DNA of 49,101 nt from Opitutaceae bacterium (GTDB lineage Bacteria; Verrucomicrobiota; Verrucomicrobiia; Opitutales; Opitutaceae), in the NCBI GenBank assembly GCA_028280945.1, contig JANQKV010000028.1:1-49101 (forward strand), written 5' to 3'. Of the stretch, positions 24,627 through 33,338 are shown in pieces. The notes under the pieces were generated by a model. The model searched no databases, was not told the DNA's origin, and saw only the letters and a program-made list of their open reading frames with translations. The position numbers were made by a program, and so were the translations under genes. Position 1 is the stretch's first letter. Each line of letters starts with the position of its first letter.

Positions 24627-27008
24627 ATGATTAAAAGCCTTCTCCCCTCAGTCCTGTTGCTTTGCTTGGCAACCTTCACACCAGCAGAACCAACCCAACC
24701 GCCTTTTGAGTCGGAGATCCTGCAGCGTGCCGTGGCGGAAAAGCCCCCGCGCTGGAAATTCGTGCGCGGAACACGCTATCGTGAACTGCCCGAAACCTTC
24801 GCGATGCAGCTCGTCGCCATGGCGGCGGCCACCCATCCCACTCATCGGGTGAGCGACACCACCCTCGCCGAAAGCCTCGCGACCAAGGTTCAGTTTTTCC
24901 TGCGCAACGAGGGGCCCGACGCCGACGGAAACACCCACGAGCCCGAAGCCCAGGGCGGCATCGGCGGCTGGTCCCACAATGCCGCGGCGTGGGCTCTGCT
25001 GATTGCCAAGCAAACTCCCGAAGTTTGGGCCCTCTTGACCGAAGATGATCGCCATCGGGCCGATATCCTCATGCGTGCTCTCGCCGTGGGAGGTCATTTC
25101 ACCCACGGCGACGCCAACGATTATCCGGTGCTGCTCGATGGCATGACCTGGTATCACAAAAGTTGGAATCCCAACCACATCGAAGGCTACATCGGGGTCA
25201 TGATCGCAGCGGCGGCTTATTTTGGAGCCGACGAACTCAACGCGTTTTTCCGGCAATTCGACTACGCCGAGTTCCGGCAGGATCTCGAGGCCGTGCAGTT
25301 TCACAACATCCTGCAAACGTGGGAAAATGAACCCGCCATGGCGAAGTTGCTCATGCACGGCGGCACCTACCAATACGGCACCCGGCCCGCCGGCCATGGC
25401 CGGGGCATCCGCCAGGACTTCACTTACCGCGGCCGCACCCTCCACCAACCGTGGAAGCTCTACCTCACCCAGGCTGACCGACTTTGGTCCAAGACCGTCC
25501 GCACCGTCGTCTCCATTCACCGGGACCAGAAAAGCCGCCTGCTACAACACAACTCCGACGCCACGGTTTCGCCCTATGAGGGGCGGATGGGCATGGTCTA
25601 CGAATTTGAAGCCATGGACTTCCGCGGCCTGCGCACCAGCCTCGGGTACGCCTATGACTGCGTGATGATCCACCTCGGCACCGCTGCAGGCCTCAAGGTG
25701 ACTGGCCAGTGGCGGACTGACTCCAGTGGTGACGACATCAAACAACGCATGGCCGTTGGCATGGCCGACCTGATCTTCAAGGCGAATGAAGGCTACGAGG
25801 GTTGGGCCAACGGCAAACCCAGCATATTCACCATGGCCGACCTGCAGGAACGCGGCGCCGACTACATCTTCCCTCTTTGGCATGGGCTTTTCCCTGAGCC
25901 CAACAAACACGCCTTCGCTTACCCCGCTCCCGGCAGCGTCGTCACGTCGCAACAAACGCTCTTCGCCGACGATGAGGTGTATCCGGCCTGGCCCGACATT
26001 GTTCGTGCCGGCAACGGGGATTTGCTGGTCACTTTCTGCAGCACCGACGAGCACCTCGGGCCCGACGGCAGGGCCGTCATGATGCGCTCAACCGACAATG
26101 GGCATACCTGGACGGAACCCGGGACGATCTACGATTCGCCGCTCGATGATCGCGACATCGGGCTGAGCGTCGCACCGGATGGCACGCTCGCTTTGCACAT
26201 CTGGAGCACGTTTTGGACGGAGGAGCTCTACAGCCGCTACAACGAGGAACACTACCCGCTGGAAACACTGGCGGCTTGGAAGGAGCATGTGAACCAGCCC
26301 GCCTATCGCGCCGCCGAGGAGCACAAAGGACGCTGGGTGCTCACGTCACGAGATCATGGATACACCTGGGGTGAGCGGGTCCGCGGGCCTGATGCGGTGC
26401 ACGGCGGCATTGTGCTGGCCAACGGCACCTGGCTGACTGCGGCCTATCGCGAAGAGAAGGGCAACGTTGCCATCTACACCGCCCCCGCTTCGACCGGACC
26501 ATGGATCAAGTCGACCGTAGTGGAAACGCCCCAGACAGCCGAGCGGCGCTTTGGTGAGCCTCATGTCGCCCAACTGCCGTCCGGACGGCTTGTCGTGCTC
26601 ATCCGCGCCACCGCCATTCCCTACGATGACAAAGGCGATGGCCTGCACCTCTGGGCCGTCACGTCCGACGACAACGGTGAAACGTGGTCGGAGCCGTTCT
26701 CCACCGGTCGCTGGGGTTTCCCACCCCATCTCACCGTGTTGAGCGACGGCCGGCTCCTAGCGACCTACGGGTATCGGCGATTCCCCTACGGCCAACGAGC
26801 CGCGATCAGCCAAGACGGGGTCAACTGGCAGGAAACCCCGGAATTCGTGCTGCGCGCCGACGCCCCCAACCACGACCTTGGCTACCCGGCGTCCATCGAA
26901 GTCGCTCCCGGCGAGATCCTGACTGTCTACTACCAGGAGACCGCGGAAACCGCCGCATCGCACTCCCGCCCCACCATTCAGTCGACGCGATGGAAACTGC
27001 CCGAATAA
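24627..27008 (+). CDS. Exported two-domain protein: helical N-terminal half and sialidase-like propeller
   Basis: The ATG at 24627 gives a Sec signal peptide (SLLPSVLLLCLATFTPAE) and a 793-aa product. Residues about 440-793 contain three Asp-box motifs of sialidase/BNR propellers (STDNGHTW near 488, SRDHGYTW near 573, SDDNGETW near 679), which mark exo-alpha-sialidases and related neuraminidase-fold hydrolases. Residues about 25-430 are mainly alpha-helical with conserved-looking Trp/His/Tyr clusters (WSHNAAAWALL, GMTWYHKSWNPNH). I cannot place them in a named family, though an (alpha/alpha) toroid lyase or hydrolase is plausible. A natural fusion of two carbohydrate-active modules is therefore likely. 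Substrate unknown; location periplasmic or extracellular. Confidence 0.76.
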   Translation: MIKSLLPSVLLLCLATFTPAEPTQPPFESEILQRAVAEKPPRWKFVRGTRYRELPETFAMQLVAMAAATHPTHRVSDTTLAESLATKVQFFLRNEGPDADGNTHEPEAQGGIGGWSHNAAAWALLIAKQTPEVWALLTEDDRHRADILMRALAVGGHFTHGDANDYPVLLDGMTWYHKSWNPNHIEGYIGVMIAAAAYFGADELNAFFRQFDYAEFRQDLEAVQFHNILQTWENEPAMAKLLMHGGTYQYGTRPAGHGRGIRQDFTYRGRTLHQPWKLYLTQADRLWSKTVRTVVSIHRDQKSRLLQHNSDATVSPYEGRMGMVYEFEAMDFRGLRTSLGYAYDCVMIHLGTAAGLKVTGQWRTDSSGDDIKQRMAVGMADLIFKANEGYEGWANGKPSIFTMADLQERGADYIFPLWHGLFPEPNKHAFAYPAPGSVVTSQQTLFADDEVYPAWPDIVRAGNGDLLVTFCSTDEHLGPDGRAVMMRSTDNGHTWTEPGTIYDSPLDDRDIGLSVAPDGTLALHIWSTFWTEELYSRYNEEHYPLETLAAWKEHVNQPAYRAAEEHKGRWVLTSRDHGYTWGERVRGPDAVHGGIVLANGTWLTAAYREEKGNVAIYTAPASTGPWIKSTVVETPQTAERRFGEPHVAQLPSGRLVVLIRATAIPYDDKGDGLHLWAVTSDDNGETWSEPFSTGRWGFPPHLTVLSDGRLLATYGYRRFPYGQRAAISQDGVNWQETPEFVLRADAPNHDLGYPASIEVAPGEILTVYYQETAETAASHSRPTIQSTRWKLPE

Positions 27009-27097
27009 ATCTCGGCTACTGATGCATGTTTGTAGGTCAAAGTCCGGACCCATTCCGCCCTGATCGTGTCGAAAGGGAACCCATCCAATTCCAACGC

Positions 27098-27529
27098 ATG
27101 AAACCTCTATCCTTGTTGCTTCCCCTGTTGTTCCTGTTGCTGGCTGGATGCCAGACTCCACCGGACACGCAAATGCCCAACCTAACCGAGCCCTTTGTGG
27201 TGAAACGGGGAACGACCTCGGATGAGCTGATCGCCAAGCTCGGCAAACCCGATATTCGGCATCCCGTCGCTGAGTATTCCGTTGATGCCGAAATCTGGAT
27301 CTATAATCGCACCACCGGTACCAACTCCAAACTGGTATTCACCGGCACCGAGGAACAGCGTTATTGGGACCCGTTCCAACGACAGGTGGTTGTAATCGAC
27401 GTGCCGGTCTACCTGCCCGAAGTAACCTCCAATATCGAAGTTACTGAAATTCTGATGCTTAAGGACCAAGTCTATTCTTGGGAACGACGCACCGGTGACC
27501 GTCGGGAAGTCGAAGGCATCACCCAGTAG
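27098..27529 (+). CDS. BamE/SmpA-like outer-membrane lipoprotein
   Basis: A 143-aa lipoprotein from the ATG at 27098. The signal ends in a lipobox LLAGC, making Cys 18 the lipidated residue. The segment VKRGTTSDELIAKLGKPD, followed by EIWIYN, matches the pattern of the BamE/SmpA/OmlA fold, in which a GxT turn precedes a helix and then a LGxPD turn. In BamE this protein helps assemble outer-membrane beta-barrels; here it is only similar in pattern and may do something else. It is followed by a convergent DUF533 gene with a 111-bp gap. Confidence 0.68.
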   Translation: MKPLSLLLPLLFLLLAGCQTPPDTQMPNLTEPFVVKRGTTSDELIAKLGKPDIRHPVAEYSVDAEIWIYNRTTGTNSKLVFTGTEEQRYWDPFQRQVVVIDVPVYLPEVTSNIEVTEILMLKDQVYSWERRTGDRREVEGITQ

Positions 27530-27640
27530 GCGACCAATACCTCATATCCCGGATGGCGAGCTTGTGCGGACGCAATGAACCGGAGTGGACCGGAACCCCG
27601 CTCCAAGTGATTTCGTCCGCAGCCATCCTGGTAGCGCCTA

Positions 27641-28333
27641 TCAGCCGATGGTGGTGGAATTGATCTCTGCTACCAGAGACGAATCTAACTTCAGCGCTCC
27701 GGCCAGTTGGCGTAGAAAAAACTTCTCGGCGACCGTGTCCGAATCGATGGCCAAGGCCGCCGCGCCATAAAGCTCTGCCGCCTCCTCGGGTGATTCGGCC
27801 AGTGCGGCGATCTCTTGAGCCGAAGGCGGTGCGTTGAGCGCAGCCATCATTTCGCGATTCTCGGCTGCAGTCAGATTGGCCGAAGCCACGGCATTCTCCA
27901 GTTGATCCATTTCCGCATCGTCGATGTGACCATCGCTGTAAGCCGCGGCGATCATGGCCTTCACCATCTTCATAGCCAAGGAGTCGGAGACTTGCAGGGC
28001 CGTTCCTGACGCAGCTGGCAGCACAGACGGGACGGCTGGCACACCGGAGTCCGCGGAAGAAGACCGCGCCGGGGCACTATTCTGGTCGGCAGGTCGGACT
28101 GCGAAAGCCGCCCCAGCTCCTCCAGCTTTGCTCTTCTGCCACTTTTGGTAAGCGAAATATCCCACGCCCGCCAAGGCGGCCGCGCCCCCAATCGTCGCCA
28201 CCGATCCGCCGATCTTTTTGCGCGCCTTCTTGTTCATGAGCATCGAAACAACGGCGCCGGAAGCGGCTCCGCTGAGAGCCCCCTTGGCGGAGGAAGAGGA
28301 CGTAAGGCTGGAGAAAAGTTGGTCGATAGGCAT
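27641..28333 (-). CDS. DUF533 / TerB-like family protein
   Basis: The ATG at 28333 gives a 230-aa protein. The N-terminus (MPIDQLFSSLT, then a Gly/Ala/Ser-rich stretch) contains two hydrophobic segments around residues 22-70. A Pro/Ala/Ser-rich linker follows, then a helical acidic domain (MIAAAYSDGHIDDAE) typical of the TerB-like fold. E. coli YebE belongs to this DUF533 family. The protein is probably inner-membrane associated with a soluble C-terminal domain; no function is known. It lies apart from the sugar operons and is probably a core gene. Confidence 0.78.
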   Translation of the reverse strand: MPIDQLFSSLTSSSSAKGALSGAASGAVVSMLMNKKARKKIGGSVATIGGAAALAGVGYFAYQKWQKSKAGGAGAAFAVRPADQNSAPARSSSADSGVPAVPSVLPAASGTALQVSDSLAMKMVKAMIAAAYSDGHIDDAEMDQLENAVASANLTAAENREMMAALNAPPSAQEIAALAESPEEAAELYGAAALAIDSDTVAEKFFLRQLAGALKLDSSLVAEINSTTIG

Positions 28334-28415
28334 GGCCGGATAAATAGGTTGGAGGCAAGCAACCCCAACCCCGCGGCGCGTCAACGATCTGCAACCAGAT
28401 TCCTGAAGTGATGGC

Positions 28416-29831
28416 CTATCCTTGCTCCATCCAACACTCACCTGCCCCAGTTAGATCAACCTTCGCACCGCCAAAAGCGTGCTGGTTTACTGAACGGCAG
28501 GAGACACGACCGTCCACAATACTAACCGCAGTGGTGCCACTTTCCAGCGAAGCATAGGTGTCGGGGTATCGGAACAGAATCTGTTGCTCAATTGCCTCCG
28601 GCCAACCCGCCAGCCCGGTGAAGTAGTGATGCCCGTTGCGCTCCACCGACGCATTACCCAGCGCCGCTTGCGCAGCCAAATCCTGCGGCATGGCCAACGG
28701 TCCCGTATTGCTCAGGTCTTCCCCGCTCATGCGCAGGGCATCCCCACCCCGGCTCGACAGCAGACACCGATTCGCCACTCCGTGGATGATGCCTTTGCAG
28801 TTCTTGTGACTCACGCCGATGTAGCCCAGATCCAGCGCGCGCCGGAGGTCAGCCGGCATGGCGCCCGACTCATCGATGAGAAAGGGCGGATGATCGGGCC
28901 ACTTCGACAGCACCTCGCCCACTTCATCCACCAGGGCTTGGTCGCGATGAACCGGTTGTTCGACGAACAAAAGTCGCTTCCGCAACGGTGCGATTGATTC
29001 TCGCTGACAAGCAACCTGCCAAAATTCCTGCCAAGCCGCCATGGAAGTGAAGAATTCGTTGCCATCCAAGGTTGCGACGAAATCGCCGGCGGTTTCCTCT
29101 GCGATCACTGCCACAACCTGCTCCAGACGAGCCAGCGCCGCGGCTGATTCCCCCGCTACCTTGATCTTAAACTCCCGGATTCCGTAGCGCCGGCACACTT
29201 CCCTTAAACTCACGGGCAGGCCGTCTTCCGGACGCTCGTCTTCGGCGACATCGGAATCCTCCAACGGATCCGCCAAACCCACGGTGTGTCGCGCGGCAAC
29301 GTGTTCGAGGGCCGTTGGTGGCAATCCCTGCGCCGGATTCATTTCGACAAGCTCCGGATGCAAGTCGGACAAAACAACCCCCAGCCCGTTTTCCCGCAAC
29401 ACCGCGTGCAGCGTGGTGTCATGGCGTCGGCAATACGCATCGATCAGCGCACGTTCGACAACCGCGATGCCGAAGTGCGCCAACAGGTCGGGCCAGCCGG
29501 CGGAACGCGCCACCGCCGCATGGGTGGACTCCACTTCCCGCATCACGGCATGCACGGTGGGAGCCGAGCGGCCGGTTATCGCCGCTCCCGCCGCCACCAT
29601 GACGTCCTTCATCTCACTCACTTCCTCGTCCAGTCCCCGGGTCGGATCTTTGGTGAACCATTTCGGCGGCAGGTGATCCGCCGCCTGTCCTATCACCCGT
29701 TCACCGTCAATGGTGGCGTCGATTTCCAGCCATATGTGCGGCACCCGGGTCATGGTGGCGATGCCGTAGCGAAACGGGATTCGCGTATGGAGTTCGCGCT
29801 CAAACCAACGCAGGTGATGGACCGTTATCAT
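28416..29831 (-). CDS. Enolase-superfamily (mandelate racemase/muconate-type) dehydratase or epimerase
   Basis: A 471-aa protein from the ATG at 29831, ten bases after the stop of the glycosidase gene. The C-terminal barrel shows the superfamily set: KIK at the second strand (FKIKVAGES, around residue 221), metal ligands at ATLDGNEFF, FVEQPVHRD and IDESGAM, and a Lys-containing segment SHKNCKG late in the barrel. Members abstract the alpha proton of carboxylate substrates, for example dehydrating L-rhamnonate, L-fuconate or other aldonates. At 471 residues it is longer than the usual ~400, with extra sequence between residues 150 and 215. Co-transcription with a glycosidase supports sugar-acid catabolism; the exact substrate is unknown. 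Confidence 0.78.
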   Translation of the reverse strand: MITVHHLRWFERELHTRIPFRYGIATMTRVPHIWLEIDATIDGERVIGQAADHLPPKWFTKDPTRGLDEEVSEMKDVMVAAGAAITGRSAPTVHAVMREVESTHAAVARSAGWPDLLAHFGIAVVERALIDAYCRRHDTTLHAVLRENGLGVVLSDLHPELVEMNPAQGLPPTALEHVAARHTVGLADPLEDSDVAEDERPEDGLPVSLREVCRRYGIREFKIKVAGESAAALARLEQVVAVIAEETAGDFVATLDGNEFFTSMAAWQEFWQVACQRESIAPLRKRLLFVEQPVHRDQALVDEVGEVLSKWPDHPPFLIDESGAMPADLRRALDLGYIGVSHKNCKGIIHGVANRCLLSSRGGDALRMSGEDLSNTGPLAMPQDLAAQAALGNASVERNGHHYFTGLAGWPEAIEQQILFRYPDTYASLESGTTAVSIVDGRVSCRSVNQHAFGGAKVDLTGAGECWMEQG

Positions 29832-29841
29832 GACAACCAGC

Positions 29842-32214
29842 CTAGCGTGACTTTTGAGCCCAACGCCAGTGAATCGCCTCCAACAGGCCAAATTGATCGG
29901 TTAGCAGCCCTTCATAGCCACACGGAGTGTCCTCCCACGTGCGCCAATCGACCCCGGTTCGGTTGCCGCCAAAGGTTGCCGCTTCCGCGAAGCCCACGCA
30001 TAGGCGCTCCAGCAATTCATCCGCTTCCGTCCGGAGTCCCACGGCGTAAAGCGCCATGACAAAGTGACGGGTTTGCGAGTGGGTGCGGCCACCGTTCTGG
30101 TAATACCCAAACGGATACCCCTGCAGGATGTCCGCCCGATCCGCATCGGGAATAGGCCACAAATTCATGGGTAACCCCAGTGCCGGATCGGGCAGCCGCA
30201 CGCGACGGACTTCCGCCAGCAACCGTTCCATCACCGCCCGGGCCTCGCCCGCGTCGAGCAGCCCCTCGCGCACCGCCGTGCCATTCACGGGCAGGAATGC
30301 GTGGTCGTGCAATTGGTCGTCTGCGCAACGCCAACCGGCCAACCAACCCGATTTGTCATGCCAGAACGTATCGCGATAGTGGGCCTTCAGTTTGGCGCCC
30401 CAATCGCCCAACTCCGTCGCCATGGCGAGATCACCGAAGCGGGTGAACCCCGCCGCCAGCTCACGCAGGGCCCCGAACAGGATGGCATTGCTCCAAGCGC
30501 ATTTCCATCCAAACGACGTCACATCCAACCAACAAGTGCTCCACTGCCCGCTGCCGGATGTGCCGGTGCGATACGGGCTTTCAATCAGGCCATCATCGTC
30601 CAGGTCGCGTCCCCGGGCCGCGATGATTTTGTCGCAGATCGCCGGGCGGTGTCGGCGAAACCACGCCGAGGTCGCGGCCCCGTTGAGATAATCTCCGATC
30701 CCCCGCAAAATCGCCGCTCCGGTCATCAAATACTCGTCATCCGCATCGTGAACTTTGCCGTCGTGGGAAAGTTTGCCCGCGGCATAGCCCGGGCCTCCCG
30801 CCAGCCAGCGCTCGATCGAAAGCGCCAGCAACCCATCCCCGCTTGCGGAACCGGGGATCGTCTGCTCCAAGCCGAGTTTCGGCAACACCGCCGCCCAGGT
30901 ATCCATGCAGATGGGACACGTCATCGACGCCCCGCTGTTGGCCAGCGTGCCGATGTCAGCCCGAAAGGTTGGCGCCACAAAATAGGTCCGTTCCCAGGCC
31001 CGCTGCACAACGGCCGGCGCCGTTCGACGCAAAGACCGCGGCGGCCGGACGGGTCGGAGCCGAAAGGTCGCCGCAAATCGCCCGCGCGGCAGACGGTGCA
31101 AACCATCGCGCTCCGCGATTTCACCCACCTTCAGTTCGACCTGATGCAAATCCTCCAGTCGGCGACTCTCTGATCGCACCCGGGCATGTTCGTCATCCGA
31201 CTCAATCAGCCAGGTCCCAAACCCGGGCGCATTGATCCACAGCGGAGGTCGCAACGCTCCGGTCTCTCCCCGGGTGATCATTTCCCCCACCGCATGAGTG
31301 GGCGAAACCGCATTGTTCCAACCCAGCGTCCAGGCCGAGCTGTGCCAGAACCGTTCCGATTTCTCCGCGCTTCTTTCCACCGCCAACTCCAACCCGCGCG
31401 CGGTCACGGTCCATCGCAGCGAGTAGCGTTGATTCCCCGCCTTCAGATCGTAGGCAATCTTCGCACCATGCACGGAAACCGTTCCTTCCAACTCACAACG
31501 GATGGCAGGAGCCACGATCGCCGGCTGGCCGACCGGGTGCAATTGCAGCCCCTGGTCGCACTTCACGGGATTGGTGAGCAATAGGTTTTTGGCCCGCAAA
31601 CTGCGGTCCTCGCTGCCCAGGCCGAGAAAGGACATTCCCGGCCGGTCCAGGCGGAATCCCACTTCAAATTCCTCCGTGCGGTAACGCACCGTGCCATCAA
31701 TGTGTTCAGCCTCGACTCCGTTGGGCAGATGGTCGAGATCCACCTCCTCCAGCGTGAGCCAACGCTCGCGCCGACCGGCCAGGCCGCCAATCAACTCTCC
31801 CTCCAGCACAAACCCTCCGGTCACGATGTTCCAAGACGGCCACCAGCCATCGAGGCCCGTGCGCCGCACTTCAAGGATCACTCCATCAACCTCGACACCC
31901 CCGACATCGAACCATCGCAATTGTCGACCGCGGGGCCGTGACATCCCGGATTGCTCCAACAAAGTCCGCCACCTTCCCTTCACGCGGGCCTTCAAGCGAA
32001 AATCCACCACCCAATCCAGATCCATGGAACTGGCGCATTTGTGAAACCCAAGAGCAGGACCCACTCCCACGCGGTCCAACCTGGCCAAGCCCGGCAGGCG
32101 AAGCACGCGTTGATGAATGATGCGTGATTTGGGAGCATTCGACTCGCCCAACTCGGGAGTCGTCCATATCGATCGACCGGTGTCCAAACGGTGGCCAATG
32201 CGCAGGTCACCCAT
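29842..32214 (-). CDS. Six-hairpin glycosidase-like glycoside hydrolase
   Basis: I chose the ATG at 32214, which gives 790 residues; a TTG at 32301 would add 29. The first half (to about residue 400) is beta-rich. The second half fits an (alpha/alpha)6 barrel: DLDDDGLIESPYRTGT, then WSTCWLDVTSFG, AWSNAILFGALREL, and near the end YPFGYYQNGGRTH. These are features of six-hairpin glycosidases such as GH63-, GH78- or GH127-type enzymes. No signal peptide is evident, so it may act in the cytosol on an imported oligosaccharide. It is the first gene of a two-gene operon with the enolase-superfamily enzyme and is separated from AraC by 186 bp. An alpha-L-rhamnosidase-like activity would fit the rhamnose genes downstream but is not proven. 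Confidence 0.72.
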   Translation of the reverse strand: MGDLRIGHRLDTGRSIWTTPELGESNAPKSRIIHQRVLRLPGLARLDRVGVGPALGFHKCASSMDLDWVVDFRLKARVKGRWRTLLEQSGMSRPRGRQLRWFDVGGVEVDGVILEVRRTGLDGWWPSWNIVTGGFVLEGELIGGLAGRRERWLTLEEVDLDHLPNGVEAEHIDGTVRYRTEEFEVGFRLDRPGMSFLGLGSEDRSLRAKNLLLTNPVKCDQGLQLHPVGQPAIVAPAIRCELEGTVSVHGAKIAYDLKAGNQRYSLRWTVTARGLELAVERSAEKSERFWHSSAWTLGWNNAVSPTHAVGEMITRGETGALRPPLWINAPGFGTWLIESDDEHARVRSESRRLEDLHQVELKVGEIAERDGLHRLPRGRFAATFRLRPVRPPRSLRRTAPAVVQRAWERTYFVAPTFRADIGTLANSGASMTCPICMDTWAAVLPKLGLEQTIPGSASGDGLLALSIERWLAGGPGYAAGKLSHDGKVHDADDEYLMTGAAILRGIGDYLNGAATSAWFRRHRPAICDKIIAARGRDLDDDGLIESPYRTGTSGSGQWSTCWLDVTSFGWKCAWSNAILFGALRELAAGFTRFGDLAMATELGDWGAKLKAHYRDTFWHDKSGWLAGWRCADDQLHDHAFLPVNGTAVREGLLDAGEARAVMERLLAEVRRVRLPDPALGLPMNLWPIPDADRADILQGYPFGYYQNGGRTHSQTRHFVMALYAVGLRTEADELLERLCVGFAEAATFGGNRTGVDWRTWEDTPCGYEGLLTDQFGLLEAIHWRWAQKSR

Positions 32215-32357
32215 GGGTGGATCAAGATCCGCCACTTCCAGAAGGTTTTGTTTCAAAGCGATTAGATAAGATTTCAGTGGAAAAATGAGCCGGAGTTTCA
32301 ATGCCCTTGCTCAGAAGGGAAACCCAGCGTGAACCGACAATCCTATCGTAAACCTTC

Positions 32358-32385
32358 ATTTCCCTAAATGTATATTTTGGGAAAT
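32358..32385. promoter_or_regulatory. Inverted repeat ATTTCCC-N14-GGGAAAT upstream of the glycosidase operon
   Basis: A perfect 7-bp inverted repeat with a 14-bp AT-rich spacer lies in the 186-bp gap between the AraC gene and the glycosidase gene. It could be a regulator-binding site or a weak terminator for araC. No clear T-tract follows on the minus strand, so I favour a binding site. Confidence 0.4.
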
Positions 32386-32400
32386 TATTGGTATCCGCTG

Positions 32401-33249
32401 TTATTCACTGTCTTCTTCCGACCACGCCCGCGGCGGCTTGCCATAGCGTTGGCGAAATGCGCGATAGAAGTGGGATACGTCGTTAAAGCCGCAGGCGAAC
32501 ATCACGCCGGTCACGGAGTGCCCGCCCTCGCGCAGTAGCTCGGCGGCGTGTTTAAGCCGCAGCTCGTTCATACAGGCGCCAAAGGATTGACCCGCCTCTT
32601 GCCTGAACAAATCCGTGAAACGACGGCGGGACAGTCCGGCCCGGCCCGCCGCCCGATCCAGATCCCAATCGTCATAAAACGTTTCCTCGATCTCGTCCCT
32701 CACTGCCCGCACCCGGGCTTGGGCCGAGGCATCCACACTTTCGACCGGCAGACGAGCCAGGAGAACGAGCGTCTGCGCGGCCAAAGCCTGCACATGGGTT
32801 GCGCTGCCCGTTCGCTGGTGCTGCCACTCAAACATGGCGCGGCGCCACATTCCTTCCAGCCGTTGCTGCGATGGTCGGGAGAGTTTCACGATGCTTGGAT
32901 CGGCATCGGCCAAGGCATGCCACAGTAAATGCGTGTCTTCCTCGGTTTCGATGCGATCCCGGCCAATGCACATCAACAGCAAGGTGGAGGTCTCCAAGTC
33001 GGATATCTGGTGCTCCACATCAGCCGGCACGGCAATCACGCTCCCAGCCCGGACGTTGAGTTCCCGGTCTCGACCGATTTCCCGATACGCCACCTCTCCG
33101 GCCAACACATAGATCAACTTGTGATAAGGGTCGCGACGTGGCGCCATCCGAAAATCCCCTGCGTGCGCACTTTCGAGGAAAAGCACCCCGTGCGAAGGCA
33201 ACGTGACCTGAAGCGGTCGAGATACCGGAAAAGCCATGGCGACCAGCAT
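32401..33249 (-). CDS. AraC-family transcriptional regulator with N-terminal cupin
   Basis: The ATG at 33249 gives a 282-aa protein; a TTG at 33291 would add 14 residues. The N-terminal part (HKLIYVLAGEVAYREIG, VRAGSVIAVPADVEHQI) is an AraC-type cupin that would bind a small ligand, probably a sugar. The C-terminal ~100 residues contain two helix-turn-helix units (LDRAAGRAGLSRRRFTDLFR and VTGVMFACGFNDVSHFYRAF). The gene lies between the leftward glycosidase operon and the rightward demethylase operon, and is divergent from the latter with only 89 bp between starts. This makes it the best candidate for controlling both units. Confidence 0.88.
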   Translation of the reverse strand: MLVAMAFPVSRPLQVTLPSHGVLFLESAHAGDFRMAPRRDPYHKLIYVLAGEVAYREIGRDRELNVRAGSVIAVPADVEHQISDLETSTLLLMCIGRDRIETEEDTHLLWHALADADPSIVKLSRPSQQRLEGMWRRAMFEWQHQRTGSATHVQALAAQTLVLLARLPVESVDASAQARVRAVRDEIEETFYDDWDLDRAAGRAGLSRRRFTDLFRQEAGQSFGACMNELRLKHAAELLREGGHSVTGVMFACGFNDVSHFYRAFRQRYGKPPRAWSEEDSE

Positions 33250-33338
33250 CGATTGCCCAATTTGCAAATCCCCGCAAGCTCCATCCGCCAAGACGCTGCG
33301 ATCAGAATGGTTTAGTTTGGAGCTTTACCCCGTTCCGC
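33250..33338. promoter_or_regulatory. Divergent promoter region between araC-type gene and demethylase operon
   Basis: These 89 bp must hold promoters for the regulator (leftward) and the eleven-gene operon (rightward). A 10-bp palindrome ATTTGCAAAT lies at 33260-33269. No cobalamin riboswitch is possible in so short a space. Confidence 0.5.

Noticed and set aside
33250-33338. A possible cobalamin riboswitch ahead of the corrinoid operon
   Set aside because: The divergent region is only 89 bp and shows no B12-box-like conserved core.
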